NCBI RefSeq assembly: GCF_001922345.1
Contig: NZ_CP018812.1
Coordinates: 2,046,001 to 2,110,000 of the forward strand
Reading direction: 5' to 3'
From: Paraburkholderia sp. SOS3
GTDB taxonomy: Bacteria > Pseudomonadota > Gammaproteobacteria > Burkholderiales > Burkholderiaceae
Length of the DNA stretch: 64,000 nt
Below the pieces are notes generated by a model. The model did not search any database, was not told where the DNA came from, and saw only the letters and a program-made list of their open reading frames with translations. A program made the translations under genes and the position numbers. This document shows, piece by piece, positions 35,991 to 44,787 of the stretch; positions within the stretch are counted from its first letter, which is position 1; each line of letters begins with the position of its first letter.

Positions 35991-37427
35991 ATGCCCAACA
36001 GTCTGGAAAGAATCAAGCACGTCGTTGTTGTCATGTTCGAGAATCGTTCTCTCGATACGATGCTCGGATGGCTCTACCCGGATGGCGATTTGCCGCAACG
36101 GGTGCTGCCCCCCGGCAGTTCGCCGGCTTTCGACGGCCTGCGCGCCGATTTCTCCAATCCGTCGCGTTCAGGAAATCGAATCTTTGTCACGGGCTCCGTG
36201 TCGAATACGCGCGTGCCGGACCCCGATCCGCAGGAGACTTTCTGCAACGTCGATGCGCAGATATTCGGACCACAAGACGGCATTGCGCCGCCCCTGCCGC
36301 CGATGCAAGGTTTCGTCCTCAACTACGAGACGACGTCGACGCGAGATGCGGGCCAGGTCATGCAAGGCCATAGCCCGATACAGGTGCCCGTGCTGTCGTC
36401 GCTGGCTCGCGCGTATGCGGTAAGCGACGCCTGGTTCGCCTCGGTACCGAGCCAGACCTGGCCCAATCGCGCGTTTGCGCACGCAGGCACATCGAACGGT
36501 CACGTCAACAACGACACCTTTGCGCGCAACCCCGGAACCCGAGGCTTGCCCGATCCGCTGGAATGGAATGTGAGGACCATCTTCAATGTGCTCGAAGACG
36601 CCGGTATTCCTTGGGCCATTTATCACGACACGACCGTCGTGCCGTCGCTCACGCGCACCATGTTCCCGCAGCTGTGGCACGACTCGCTGTCGCCGCGCTT
36701 CAAGCGCTTTTCCGCATTCGTCGATGCATGCGCGACGGGTTCGTTGCCGGCATACTCGTTTGTCGAGCCGAGCTTCCTGATCGATCCGACCGATCAGCAT
36801 CCGCCGCACAACGTGAGTGCCGGCGACCACTTTCTCTATCGCATATGGAAAGCAGTCAGCACCTCGCCCGCATGGCGCGAGACGTTGCTGCTCATCACGT
36901 TCGACGAGCACGGGGGCACCTTCGATCACGTGTTGCCGCCCGCCAATGCGACACCGCCCGACGCCGCGAGCCAGAGCGGCGACGACGGGTTTGGCTTCGA
37001 CCGCTTCGGCATACGCGTTCCGGCCGTGCTCGTCTCTCCGTATATCGAACGAGGCACGGTATTCCGCTCTCCGATCGCCACGCCTTACGATCACACATCG
37101 GTCCTCGCGACACTGCGCGACTGGCTCGCGATTCCATCGGCACAGATGCTGACGAGCGCGCGAATCGCGCAGGCACCGACGCTCGCACAGGTCCTGACAC
37201 TCGAGACGCCGCGCGACGACCTGCCCGGGATTTCGGTGCCATTCGACGTGTTCGAGCATCCGTCGCCAGGCGAACCGATCAACGATCTGCAGATGAGCCT
37301 CGTGACCGGCACTGCGCGACGCCTGGGGCTCGACCCGAACGTCGTCGGCTCCCTGATGAATACACGCGCCGATGCGGCAGGTTTCTTCAACGGTATGGCA
37401 AGGCAACGCAAGCCCACCGGCGAATGA
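35991..37427 (+). CDS. Phosphoesterase-family protein (phospholipase C/acid phosphatase type), 478 aa
   Basis: ATG 35991 with GAGGA five bases upstream; an upstream in-frame ATG at 35952 lacks one. The family motifs are present: HVVVVMFENRSLDTMLGW (catalytic region with ENRSFD-like text), PSQTWPNRAFAHAGTSNGHV, LLITFDEHGGTFDHVLPP and ATPYDHTSVLATLRDWL. Homologues cleave phospholipids or phosphomonoesters. No Sec, Tat or lipoprotein signal is visible with either start. It is therefore either cytoplasmic or exported by another route such as type VI secretion; that is open. Confidence 0.85.
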   Translation: MPNSLERIKHVVVVMFENRSLDTMLGWLYPDGDLPQRVLPPGSSPAFDGLRADFSNPSRSGNRIFVTGSVSNTRVPDPDPQETFCNVDAQIFGPQDGIAPPLPPMQGFVLNYETTSTRDAGQVMQGHSPIQVPVLSSLARAYAVSDAWFASVPSQTWPNRAFAHAGTSNGHVNNDTFARNPGTRGLPDPLEWNVRTIFNVLEDAGIPWAIYHDTTVVPSLTRTMFPQLWHDSLSPRFKRFSAFVDACATGSLPAYSFVEPSFLIDPTDQHPPHNVSAGDHFLYRIWKAVSTSPAWRETLLLITFDEHGGTFDHVLPPANATPPDAASQSGDDGFGFDRFGIRVPAVLVSPYIERGTVFRSPIATPYDHTSVLATLRDWLAIPSAQMLTSARIAQAPTLAQVLTLETPRDDLPGISVPFDVFEHPSPGEPINDLQMSLVTGTARRLGLDPNVVGSLMNTRADAAGFFNGMARQRKPTGE

Positions 37428-37477
37428 CGCGCGCACGCGCACGCGCGCGCGAAGTTAGCGTCATACGCGCTCGTTTC

Positions 37478-37504
37478 AGGTTGCGCAACCAGGAGGCGCA
37501 ACCT
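37478..37504. other. Perfect 9-bp hairpin after the phosphoesterase gene
   Basis: AGGTTGCGC (37478-37486) and GCGCAACCT (37496-37504) are exact reverse complements around a 9-base loop. The hairpin lies about 50 bp past the stop codon. It lacks a T-tract, so it is not a textbook terminator, but it could stabilise or end the transcript. Just before it, 37427-37451 is an unbroken 25-base alternating purine-pyrimidine run (mostly CG). Confidence 0.5.
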
Positions 37505-37691
37505 CAAGTCGACCGTCACGCGTAAGGCTTGTCGCGTTCAAACCAGCCTTCACGCGTTGCAAGCCGCAGGTTGAACGATGGGAAATCCAGTTCTTCCAAA
37601 GTGTCCAGAAATTGCGACTTCCCCAGAGTGTTTTATTCACGAAGGATACGTTCATCAGGCTCTTACCGCTTGTCACTACGTGAGGAATCGC

Positions 37692-38435
37692 ATGCAGTGG
37701 GTACACGATTGCGTGGCCAAGGCACTGCGTTGGTGGTTCGATCACCGGATCTCCGGTGAAGCGATTCTTGATGGAGATGAACTGTTCCCGAATTCCAGGA
37801 TGCTCACATCGAACTGGAAGAAAATAAGTCTCGAAGCATCGCGGACGATGCGGCGTTTGCACCATATTCCCCGCTTTCATGAGGCCGTCCCTGCACAGCA
37901 GGACATTTCGGCGAGTGACGACTCCGATTGGCGCATCTTCATCATGCGGGCCTACGGCGTGACGATCTTCAGAAATCTGGCGCAGTGCCCAACTGTCGCT
38001 GATTTTCTGGAAAAGTCACCAGATGTGCTTTCGGCATCCTTCTCGATTCTCGGACCGGGAAAGTCCATCCCAGCGCATAGAGGTCCATTTAGAGGCGTGT
38101 TGCGGGGCTATCTCGTCCTGAGCATGCCCACTCATGGCGACGGCACGCCGGCTGCCGTGCTGACAATCAACCGCAGTGAATATCGCCTGCACGAGGGCGA
38201 ATTTCTTTTGTGGGACGACACATTCGAGCACGCGGTTCGAAATGAGAGTAGCGAATATCGAGTCGTTTTGTTGCTGGACATAAAGCGTCCCAATATGGCG
38301 TTAGATCTGCGGGCGATCTCGAGTATCGTCATGTTTAGTGTCCGTTTATCGATTTACGGGATGCGCTGGGTGAGCGGCCTTCGCACCGCTATTCGTGCCG
38401 CCGGTAAGGTTCGCGACGGGATGCGCAGCGACTGA
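37692..38435 (+). CDS. Aspartyl/asparaginyl beta-hydroxylase-family protein (LpxO-like), 247 aa
   Basis: ATG 37692 has GAGGA six bases upstream; an in-frame ATG at 37578 would add 38 residues without a clear ribosome-binding site. The Fe(II)/2-oxoglutarate dioxygenase core is recognisable: LFPNSRMLTSNWKKISLEA, the first iron-ligand His in SIPAHRGPFRGVLRGYLVL (H129) with the 2-OG-binding Arg nearby, and the second His in WDDTFEHAVRNES (H180). Relatives hydroxylate lipid A acyl chains (LpxO) or protein Asp/Asn. The membrane anchor of LpxO is not obvious. The substrate is unknown. Confidence 0.83.
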   Translation: MQWVHDCVAKALRWWFDHRISGEAILDGDELFPNSRMLTSNWKKISLEASRTMRRLHHIPRFHEAVPAQQDISASDDSDWRIFIMRAYGVTIFRNLAQCPTVADFLEKSPDVLSASFSILGPGKSIPAHRGPFRGVLRGYLVLSMPTHGDGTPAAVLTINRSEYRLHEGEFLLWDDTFEHAVRNESSEYRVVLLLDIKRPNMALDLRAISSIVMFSVRLSIYGMRWVSGLRTAIRAAGKVRDGMRSD

Positions 38436-38598
38436 AGATATCAATGTTTTTCGGCACGAGCGGCCCGCTGCCCGAGCGCACGCTGGGACTCCAACTTACC
38501 AGGTACTCGCGCTCTTTAGATGAACCGCAACGCCCAGGGCGCCGCGCCGCCGATCAGGGCACGGATGACAATGCCCCCGAGCGACCAGTGCCTGTTCT

Positions 38599-39480
38599 TT
38601 ACTCCAGTTCCTGCAACTGCTGATGCAATACCTCGACGCGTTGCAGATGCGCGCTGCCGCGCTCGCGCAGACGTTCGGCCACCAGCGAGCAGATCAGATT
38701 GACGATGGCGGCGATCCCCGCCACGCTGTCGAACAGCATCATGCCGTCGGTATGGCAGCGGATCACCCATCGTGCGAGACGCGCCGGCTTGCCCGCAATC
38801 ACGTCCGACACGTAGAGCGTGCTTACGCCCGCTTCGGCCAGCGCTGCCATCACCAGTTCGACGGCAGGCACCCGCCGGCGCAAGCCGATGACGATCGCGA
38901 CGTCTTTCGCGCCGAGATCGCCGACGTACTCCGCGATCGTGTCGCCCGGCGCGGGAAGCACGATCACGTCGCCGCGCACCTGCACCAGCTCGCGGCGGAT
39001 CATCGTCGCAATCGTGTGACTATGCCGGTAGCCGATGATCACCACCCTTCGCGCGCTCGCGATACCGCTCACCGCCTCCCCCAGCATCTGCCTGTCGAGC
39101 GACCGGTAGGTGCTGGCAAGATTCGTCACCTCGTGCTTCAGGTGCGCCTCCACCACTTCGTCGAGCCCGCCGTTCGCTTCTTTCCTTCCCCTCTCCTGCA
39201 TATAGAGCGGCGAGCCGCCCATGAGCGCCGCCTTCGCCGTCTCGCGCGCATCGTCGTATGACGCGTAGCCCAATTTCTGAAAAAAACGCGTAGCGGTCGC
39301 CTTCGACACCTGTGCGCTCGCGGCCAGTTCCGTTGCGGTCAGCATCGCCAGTTGGCCCGGCGCGCTCAGGATCACGTCCGCGAGCCGCTGATCGATCTCC
39401 GACAACTGGTCGTAGCGCTCGGCAATCCGGCTTTCTATCGATACCGAACGCCGGTTCTTCTTCGTCTGTGTTGCAGCCAT
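38599..39480 (-). CDS. RpiR-family transcriptional regulator, 293 aa
   Basis: ATG 39480 (MAATQTKKNRRSVSIESRIA) is the natural start. The N-terminal HTH_6 domain reads LTATELAASAQVSKATATRFF, followed by a SIS domain (VVIIGYRHSHTIATMIRREL, VIVLPAPGDTIAEYVGDL, AIVIGLRRRVPAVELV). SIS domains usually bind phosphosugars, but RpiR regulators also control ureide and amino-acid pathways. It diverges from the ABC transporter/DUF1989/allantoicase operon, and GAAAC-N4-GTTTC sites lie between them. Confidence 0.9.
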   Translation of the reverse strand: MAATQTKKNRRSVSIESRIAERYDQLSEIDQRLADVILSAPGQLAMLTATELAASAQVSKATATRFFQKLGYASYDDARETAKAALMGGSPLYMQERGRKEANGGLDEVVEAHLKHEVTNLASTYRSLDRQMLGEAVSGIASARRVVIIGYRHSHTIATMIRRELVQVRGDVIVLPAPGDTIAEYVGDLGAKDVAIVIGLRRRVPAVELVMAALAEAGVSTLYVSDVIAGKPARLARWVIRCHTDGMMLFDSVAGIAAIVNLICSLVAERLRERGSAHLQRVEVLHQQLQELE

Positions 39481-39667
39481 GAATGCTCGATAAAGACAGG
39501 GTGGATACGCAACGGCACAAATCGGCACGAATCGGCCGCGGCAACGCCAGGCGTTTGTCGCGGTGCAGGATCGCACCATCCCGGTGCCGCCCGCATGCGC
39601 TGCACGGCTGTCGTGCGTCGATGCGGCAAGCCGTCGCGCTCATTCTGGCACAGCCTACCCGATTACT

Positions 39668-39739
39668 GAAACTCCTGTTTCTTAACACTACCTTTAGAAT
39701 CATACGTTTCACACGATAAATTCGTGAAACAGGTGTTTC
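39668..39739. promoter_or_regulatory. Candidate RpiR operators: two GAAAC-N4-GTTTC palindromes
   Basis: GAAACTCCTGTTTC (39668-39681) and GAAACAGGTGTTTC (39726-39739) have identical arms and spacing, with centres 58 bp apart. Between them GTTTCAC (39706-39712) pairs with GTGAAAC (39724-39730), overlapping the second site. They lie in the 330-bp divergent region between the RpiR gene and the transporter operon. No guanidine riboswitch-like structure was recognised here. Confidence 0.6.
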
Positions 39740-39810
39740 TCACGCGAAGCTGGTACGGATCATGCCTTTCCACTACGTCGTTCACACACCACCACTACGG
39801 AGCCAACCCG

Positions 39811-40659
39811 ATGTCACTGCCGCGCCTCACCCGTATCGTCCTCGCTGCTCTCGTCCCGGCCGCCGCGCTGTTGCATGCCGTGACGTCGCACGCCGACACG
39901 CTCGACGACATCAAGAGCCGCGGCAAGATGATCGTCGCGATCGACCCGACCTTCGCCCCGTACGAATACACCGATGCGAGCAACGCGATCGTCGGTTACG
40001 ACCCTGCCATTCTGGCGGCCGTGGCCAAACGTCTCGGCGTGACAATCGAATATCAGCGCATGGCGTTCAGCGGCATCATCCCCGGCCTGCTCGCGCATTC
40101 GTTCGATATGGAAGGCTCCGCGCTCAACGTCACGGCGGAACGCGCAAAGCGCATCGCCTACGTGGTGCCCACCAGCAAGACCGTGAACGGCGCACTGGTG
40201 CGCCTCGACTTCAAGAAGATTGCTGCGAAGCCCACGCCCGAATCGCTCGCCGGCATGACGGGCGCCGTCAAGACCGGCAGCGCGCCGGAGTCGATCCTCA
40301 AGCAGTTCAACGAAACGCTGAAGAGCAGGAACCTCGCGCCGATCAACATCCTGAGCGTGGATAGCGTGGACCAGACGGTCGCCGCGCTAATGACGCGCCG
40401 CGCCGACTTCGTGTTCGACGATCTCACCGTGCTCGCGGGCGTCGTCAGGCAGAACCCCGGCAAGATGAAGCTGACGGGCGAACTCGGACCTTCGCAATGG
40501 ATTTCGCTCGCCACGCGTCCCGAGGACACACGCCTGAACAAAGCCATCAGCGACGAGATTCTCGCGATGAAGAAGAGCGGCGAACTGGCCCGTCTGCAAA
40601 AGCAGTACCTCGGCGTGACGTTCGATACGCCGTCGGCCGATTTCATTCCTGCTCAGTGA
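39811..40659 (+). CDS. Polar amino-acid-type ABC transporter substrate-binding protein, 282 aa
   Basis: ATG 39811 follows GGAG (GGAGCCAACCCG). Signal peptide to about residue 29 (IVLAALVPAAALLHAVTSHAD). The SBP_bac_3 fold begins LDDIKSRGKMIVAIDPTFAP and continues YEYTDASNAIVGYDPAILAA. The arginine that normally binds the amino-acid carboxylate in this family is not evident at the usual place after AFSGIIPGLLAHSFDM, so the ligand may not be a standard amino acid. It is first in a nine-gene-size operon with three DUF1989 proteins and allantoicase, hinting at a ureido or guanidino compound. Confidence 0.88.
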   Translation: MSLPRLTRIVLAALVPAAALLHAVTSHADTLDDIKSRGKMIVAIDPTFAPYEYTDASNAIVGYDPAILAAVAKRLGVTIEYQRMAFSGIIPGLLAHSFDMEGSALNVTAERAKRIAYVVPTSKTVNGALVRLDFKKIAAKPTPESLAGMTGAVKTGSAPESILKQFNETLKSRNLAPINILSVDSVDQTVAALMTRRADFVFDDLTVLAGVVRQNPGKMKLTGELGPSQWISLATRPEDTRLNKAISDEILAMKKSGELARLQKQYLGVTFDTPSADFIPAQ

Positions 40660-40669
40660 GGCGGGCGGC

Positions 40670-41296
40670 ATGAGCGAACCCATTCTCGCGCTAACGGTGA
40701 AGGCCGGCCACGGCCGCGCCTTCCAGGTCAAGGCCGGCCAGTTTCTGACGATCACGGACGTGGAAGGCCAGCAGGCCGCCGACTTCGTGGCGGTGGTTCA
40801 GGACGACATGAGCGAAAAACTCTCGCCGGTTCATACGCGCCGCCAGTTGCGCTCGCTGTTCTTCGACGTGGGCGACTCGCTGTACTCGTCGCTCGGCCGC
40901 CCGCTGCTGCGCGTCGTCGAGGATACCGTGGGCATTCACGACGCGAACGTCCCCGCATGCGACGACACGCGTTTCACGGTCGATTTCAACGTGACCGGCC
41001 ATCGCAACTGTCTCGACAACATGCACTCGGGCCTGGCACTGCACGGCCTGTCGCCGTTCGACGTACCCGAGCCGTTCAACCTGTTCCAGAACGGACCCGT
41101 CACGCCGGATCGCCGCATGCAGGTGACCGACCCTACCAGCAATGCGGGCGATCGCATCACGTTCGAGGTACTCGAAGATCTGCTGTGCGCGGTCTCGTCG
41201 TGCCCGCAGGACATCATTCCGGGCAACGGCCTGCGCGTGACCGACATCGCGATCTCCGTCCACGCGGCGCCTCCGTCCGCTCTTTGCTCCGCGTAA
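40670..41296 (+). CDS. DUF1989 (urea carboxylase-associated) protein 1, 208 aa
   Basis: Starts 10 bp after the binding-protein gene. Family motifs: VEGQQAADFVAVV, LLRVVEDTVGIHDANVPACD, GHRNCLDNMHSGL and CPQDIIPGNG. The His/Cys positions (IHD, ACD, GHRNC) are those likely to bind a metal. DUF1989 proteins are known as the paired subunits CgdA/CgdB of carboxyguanidine deiminase in bacterial guanidine degradation. No guanidine or urea carboxylase lies nearby, so the substrate here is probably different. It most resembles the third copy at 44103. Confidence 0.85.
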   Translation: MSEPILALTVKAGHGRAFQVKAGQFLTITDVEGQQAADFVAVVQDDMSEKLSPVHTRRQLRSLFFDVGDSLYSSLGRPLLRVVEDTVGIHDANVPACDDTRFTVDFNVTGHRNCLDNMHSGLALHGLSPFDVPEPFNLFQNGPVTPDRRMQVTDPTSNAGDRITFEVLEDLLCAVSSCPQDIIPGNGLRVTDIAISVHAAPPSALCSA

Positions 41297-41308
41297 CGCA
41301 CCGACACC

Positions 41309-41944
41309 ATGCTTCTACTCAAAGACACCCCCGCCCGCGAGCCGCTCGCGCCAACCCGCGTCGTCGTGCCGGCCGGCGAAAGCCGTTCGATCGACGTCAA
41401 GGCTGGCCAGATCCTGCGCATCGAAGCAAAGGAAGCGGGCGCAGTCGCATCGATCTTCGCATTCAGCCGCGGCAATCCGGACATCTTCATGTCCGTGCAT
41501 CACACGCGCGTGTTCAGCAATTCGTACGTCCTCCAGGCCGGCATGCGGATCGTCAGCAACCGCCGCCGCGCGTTGCTGGTGCTCGGCAAGGATACCGTGG
41601 GCCGTCACGACCTGCTGCTGCCCGCATCGACCACCGCCTATCTGGAAGCGAACGGCTACACCGGCCAGACCGGATGCGTGGAATCGGTTGCCATGATCGT
41701 CGCGAAAGAAGGCCTCACGCCGCCGAAGCTGCCCGATCCAATCAACCTCTTCATGCACGTCGACCTGCATCAGGACGGCAGCATCGAGCCGCAACCGAAC
41801 GCCACGCGAGCGGGCGACTTCATCGCCTGCCGCGTGGTCGCGGACCTGGTGTTCATCGTCTCGGCCTGTTGCACCGGCATTCCCGGCAACGACAAGCCCG
41901 GCATGCTGGAGCTCGCGACGGCGGAAGAACTGATCGAGCTGTAA
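41309..41944 (+). CDS. DUF1989 protein 2, divergent copy, 211 aa
   Basis: Follows copy 1 by 12 bp. The fold elements are kept (VVVPAGESRSIDVKAGQILR, GKDTVGRHDLLLPAS, DPINLFMHVDLHQDGSI), but the metal-ligand pattern has changed. GHRNC of the other copies is replaced by TGQTGCVES, and CPQD by CCTG. In carboxyguanidine deiminase one subunit is catalytic and the other structural; this copy may be the non-catalytic partner. That is inference. Confidence 0.8.
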   Translation: MLLLKDTPAREPLAPTRVVVPAGESRSIDVKAGQILRIEAKEAGAVASIFAFSRGNPDIFMSVHHTRVFSNSYVLQAGMRIVSNRRRALLVLGKDTVGRHDLLLPASTTAYLEANGYTGQTGCVESVAMIVAKEGLTPPKLPDPINLFMHVDLHQDGSIEPQPNATRAGDFIACRVVADLVFIVSACCTGIPGNDKPGMLELATAEELIEL

Positions 41945-41960
41945 CCTCGAGGACAACTGC

Positions 41961-42641
41961 ATGTGGCTCGACCCTCAGGTCATTCAAAGCGCGCCGTCCC
42001 TGCTGAACGGCTGGCTCGTCACCGTCGAGCTGACCCTGTTCGGCGCGGCGGCCAGTCTCGTGTGCGGCCATCTGGCGCTGGCCATGCAACTCACGCGCTT
42101 TGCGCCGCTCGGCTGGCTCGCGCGCCTGTACATCAGCTTCATGCGCGGCACGCCCTCGCTCGTGCAGTTGTTCATGGTGTTTTTCGCGCTGCCGTTGATC
42201 GGCCTGGGCGGCAAGCCGATGCTGGCCGCCGCGCTCACGCTCGGCCTCAACAGCGGCGCTTACACGGCAGAGATCCTGCGCGGCAATCTGCGCGTGGTGA
42301 CGCGTGGGCAGCTCGAAGCCGCGACGGCGATCGGCATGGCGCCGTGGCGCATCGCGTTGCGGATCGCGTTGCCGCAGATACTGAAGGCGAGCGTACCCGC
42401 GCTCGTCAACGAGTTCACGATCCTGCTGAAGACCACGCCGCTCGCTTCCGTGGTCGCCGTCACCGAGTTGACCTACGCCGGGCAGATGGTGATCGCGCGA
42501 ATCTACACGTCTACCCAGATCATGCTCCTCGTCAGCGTCGGCTATCTCGCCGTGGTGTTGCCGGTGATCGCGCTCGGCCGCCGTCTGCAACGTGCGCCGT
42601 CCGCACGGACTGCAGGGACCACTGCGATGCGAGGCGCCTGA
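41961..42641 (+). CDS. Polar amino-acid ABC transporter permease 1, 226 aa
   Basis: HisM/GlnP-type permease with about five membrane segments. The conserved cytoplasmic loop is seen (SGAYTAEILRGNLRVVTRGQ, LEAATAIGMAPWRIALRIAL, PQILKASVPALVNEF). It begins WLDPQVIQSAPSLLNGWLVT. One base separates its stop from the next permease's start. It makes the heterodimeric channel with permease 2. Confidence 0.92.
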   Translation: MWLDPQVIQSAPSLLNGWLVTVELTLFGAAASLVCGHLALAMQLTRFAPLGWLARLYISFMRGTPSLVQLFMVFFALPLIGLGGKPMLAAALTLGLNSGAYTAEILRGNLRVVTRGQLEAATAIGMAPWRIALRIALPQILKASVPALVNEFTILLKTTPLASVVAVTELTYAGQMVIARIYTSTQIMLLVSVGYLAVVLPVIALGRRLQRAPSARTAGTTAMRGA

Positions 42642-42642
42642 C

Positions 42643-43317
42643 ATGAGGTTCGATCCCGGTGTCCTCGCGGGCTATGTGCCGCTGCTGCTCGGCGGCTTCG
42701 TCGACACGATCTGGCTGTGTGTTCTCAGCGCGATTCTGGCCGGCGTGCTTGCCATGGCCCTGATCGTCGGCCGGCGTTGCGCACCGCGTGTGCTTGTCGT
42801 GCTGATCGACATGTACATCACGCTCACGCTCGCGCTGCCTCTGCTCGTGCTGCTGTACGTGACGTTCTACGTATTGCCCGATTTCGGCCTGCTACTGCCC
42901 GCGCCGGTGGCCGGCGTGGTGACGCTCGCCATCTACTACGCACCTTACGTCGCGCAGGTGATCGAGGCGGCCATCGGCGCGGTGCCGGCCGGCACGATCG
43001 AGGCCGGTGTCGCGCTCGGCATGCCACCGCTCGCGATCGCGCGGCGCATCGTGGCGCCGCAGGCGCTGCCCCTTCTGCTGCCGGCGCTGACCGGTCTGCT
43101 GATCGGTCTTTTCAAGGACTCGGCGCTGCTCTCCGTGATTTCGGTGCACGAGTTCATGTTTGTCGCCAAGGGCGTGGTGTCTGAAACCTACGCGCCGCTC
43201 GAAGTCTATTTCGCAGTGGCGCTCGTCTACTGGGCGGCGACGGCGGCGCTCGCGCACGCCACCCGCCACTGGGAACGCCGCATTGCACGCAGCCATGGCC
43301 TCGTGCCTGAACGCTAA
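42643..43317 (+). CDS. Polar amino-acid ABC transporter permease 2, 224 aa
   Basis: ATG 42643 (MRFDPGVLAGYVPLLLGGFV) has GAGG eight bases upstream; an in-frame start at 42592 would overlap permease 1. Membrane segments and the EAA-type loop (YAPYVAQVIEAAIGAVPAGT, IEAGVALGMPPLAIARRIVA) are typical of the family. It pairs with permease 1. Confidence 0.92.
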   Translation: MRFDPGVLAGYVPLLLGGFVDTIWLCVLSAILAGVLAMALIVGRRCAPRVLVVLIDMYITLTLALPLLVLLYVTFYVLPDFGLLLPAPVAGVVTLAIYYAPYVAQVIEAAIGAVPAGTIEAGVALGMPPLAIARRIVAPQALPLLLPALTGLLIGLFKDSALLSVISVHEFMFVAKGVVSETYAPLEVYFAVALVYWAATAALAHATRHWERRIARSHGLVPER

Positions 43318-43323
43318 ACACCT

Positions 43324-44106
43324 ATGAATTCGAACTCGTCTCCTGCCCTGCGCGCCCGAAACATCGTCAAGTCGTTCGGCATGCAACGCATTCTCGACGG
43401 CGTAAGCCTCGACGTCGCGCGCGGCGAAGTGGTCTGCATACTCGGGCCGTCGGGTTCGGGCAAGTCCACGCTGCTGCGCTGCCTGAACTGGCTCTCGCCG
43501 CCTGACTCCGGCGAGGTGTGGATCGGCGGCGAACGCGTCGGTCTGCGCGAGGACGCCGCGGCGCGTCCCGAGCACGAGATTCGCGCGCAACGCAGCCGGA
43601 TCGGCATGGTGTTTCAAAGCTTCAACCTGTGGCCGCACATGAGTGCACTTGAAAACGTGATGGAGGGTCTGCTCTGCGTCAAGCGCATGTCGCGCCTCGA
43701 AGCCAGCGACATCGCGGTGGAGGCGCTACGCCAGGTCGGCCTGTCCGGCAAGCACGCGGCGATGCCCGCGAAGCTCTCGGGCGGCCAGCAGCAGCGCGTG
43801 GGCATTGCCAGAACGCTCGCCATGGCGCCCGAAGTCATTCTGTTCGACGAGCCGACCAGCGCGCTCGATCCCGAACTCGTCGGCGAAGTGCTCGCTGTGA
43901 TGCGTGGGCTCGCGGGCGGCGCGACGACCATGATCGTCGTCACGCACGAAATCGGCTTTGCGCGCGAGGTGGCCGACCGCATCGTCTTCATGGACGGCGG
44001 CAAGATCGTCGAGATGGGGCCGCCCGCGCAGGTCATCGATCACCCTTCGTCGGCGCGTCTGCGCCAGTTCCTTCACCGTTCTACACCGCAAGAGTCCCGC
44101 TCATGA
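43324..44106 (+). CDS. Polar amino-acid ABC transporter ATPase, 260 aa
   Basis: Walker [11 protein letters not shown]-loop [19 protein letters not shown], signature [17 protein letters not shown], Walker [15 protein letters not shown] and the H-loop in [12 protein letters not shown] are all present. It is a GlnQ/HisP-class ATPase. Its stop overlaps the start of the third DUF1989 gene by ATGA, tying transporter and enzyme genes into one operon. Confidence 0.94.
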   Translation: MNSNSSPALRARNIVKSFGMQRILDGVSLDVARGEVVCILGPSGSGKSTLLRCLNWLSPPDSGEVWIGGERVGLREDAAARPEHEIRAQRSRIGMVFQSFNLWPHMSALENVMEGLLCVKRMSRLEASDIAVEALRQVGLSGKHAAMPAKLSGGQQQRVGIARTLAMAPEVILFDEPTSALDPELVGEVLAVMRGLAGGATTMIVVTHEIGFAREVADRIVFMDGGKIVEMGPPAQVIDHPSSARLRQFLHRSTPQESRS

Positions 44107-44768
44107 CCTCCTCTCCTTCCCCTTTCACCGTACCCGCCGGACACGGCAAGGCAGTTCGTCTCCAGGCGGGCCAGGCCGTCAGGGTGGTCAATACGCACGG
44201 CACCCAGGTCGTCGATTGCTGGGCCTGGAACGCGTATGACCTCTCCGAGTACATGTGCATGGAGACGACGCGTGTCTGGAACCAGCGACTCAATCCGGTC
44301 GTGGGCGACAGCTTCGTCACCAACCAGCGTCATCCGATCCTGACGGTAGTCGAAGACACGACGCCCGGCGTCCACGACACCTTTATGGCCGCGTGCGACC
44401 GCAAGCGCTACGAACTGCTTGGTGCGCGCGGCTATCACCGCAACTGTTGCGACAACATGTTCGAGGGCATGTTCGAACTCGGCGTGACGCCGCCGCGTCC
44501 CAACCTCGCGTCGTTCAACATCTTCATGAATATCCGCGTGCAGCCGGACGGCATCACGCTGCACACGCTGCCCACCGTCACCCGGCCCGGCGAGTACATC
44601 ACGCTGCGCGCGGAGATGGACTGCTTCGTGGCGTTTTCCGCGTGTCCGCAGGACATCGTGAAAATTCAAGGCCAAGGCGACAACACGCCGAAGCCCGTCG
44701 ACATCGTCGTGCTCGACGATTTCCATTCCGACCTGCCCGGCACTCAGACGTGGGTCCCGGCAACCTGA
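44103..44768 (+). CDS. DUF1989 protein 3, 221 aa
   Basis: ATG 44103 overlaps the ATPase stop. It keeps the complete motif set: [54 protein letters not shown] and [11 protein letters not shown]. Together with copy 1 it has the His/Cys pattern expected of the catalytic type. It is followed after 19 bp by allantoicase. A role as deiminase/aminohydrolase for a ureido or guanidino intermediate is suggested by family and context. Confidence 0.85.
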   Translation: MTSSPSPFTVPAGHGKAVRLQAGQAVRVVNTHGTQVVDCWAWNAYDLSEYMCMETTRVWNQRLNPVVGDSFVTNQRHPILTVVEDTTPGVHDTFMAACDRKRYELLGARGYHRNCCDNMFEGMFELGVTPPRPNLASFNIFMNIRVQPDGITLHTLPTVTRPGEYITLRAEMDCFVAFSACPQDIVKIQGQGDNTPKPVDIVVLDDFHSDLPGTQTWVPAT

Positions 44769-44787
44769 TCCCATACCACCAATAGCC

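Noticed and set aside
39481..39810. Possible guanidine riboswitch upstream of the DUF1989 operon
   Set aside because: No match to the conserved cores of the guanidine riboswitch classes could be seen; only GAAAC/GTTTC palindromes are present.
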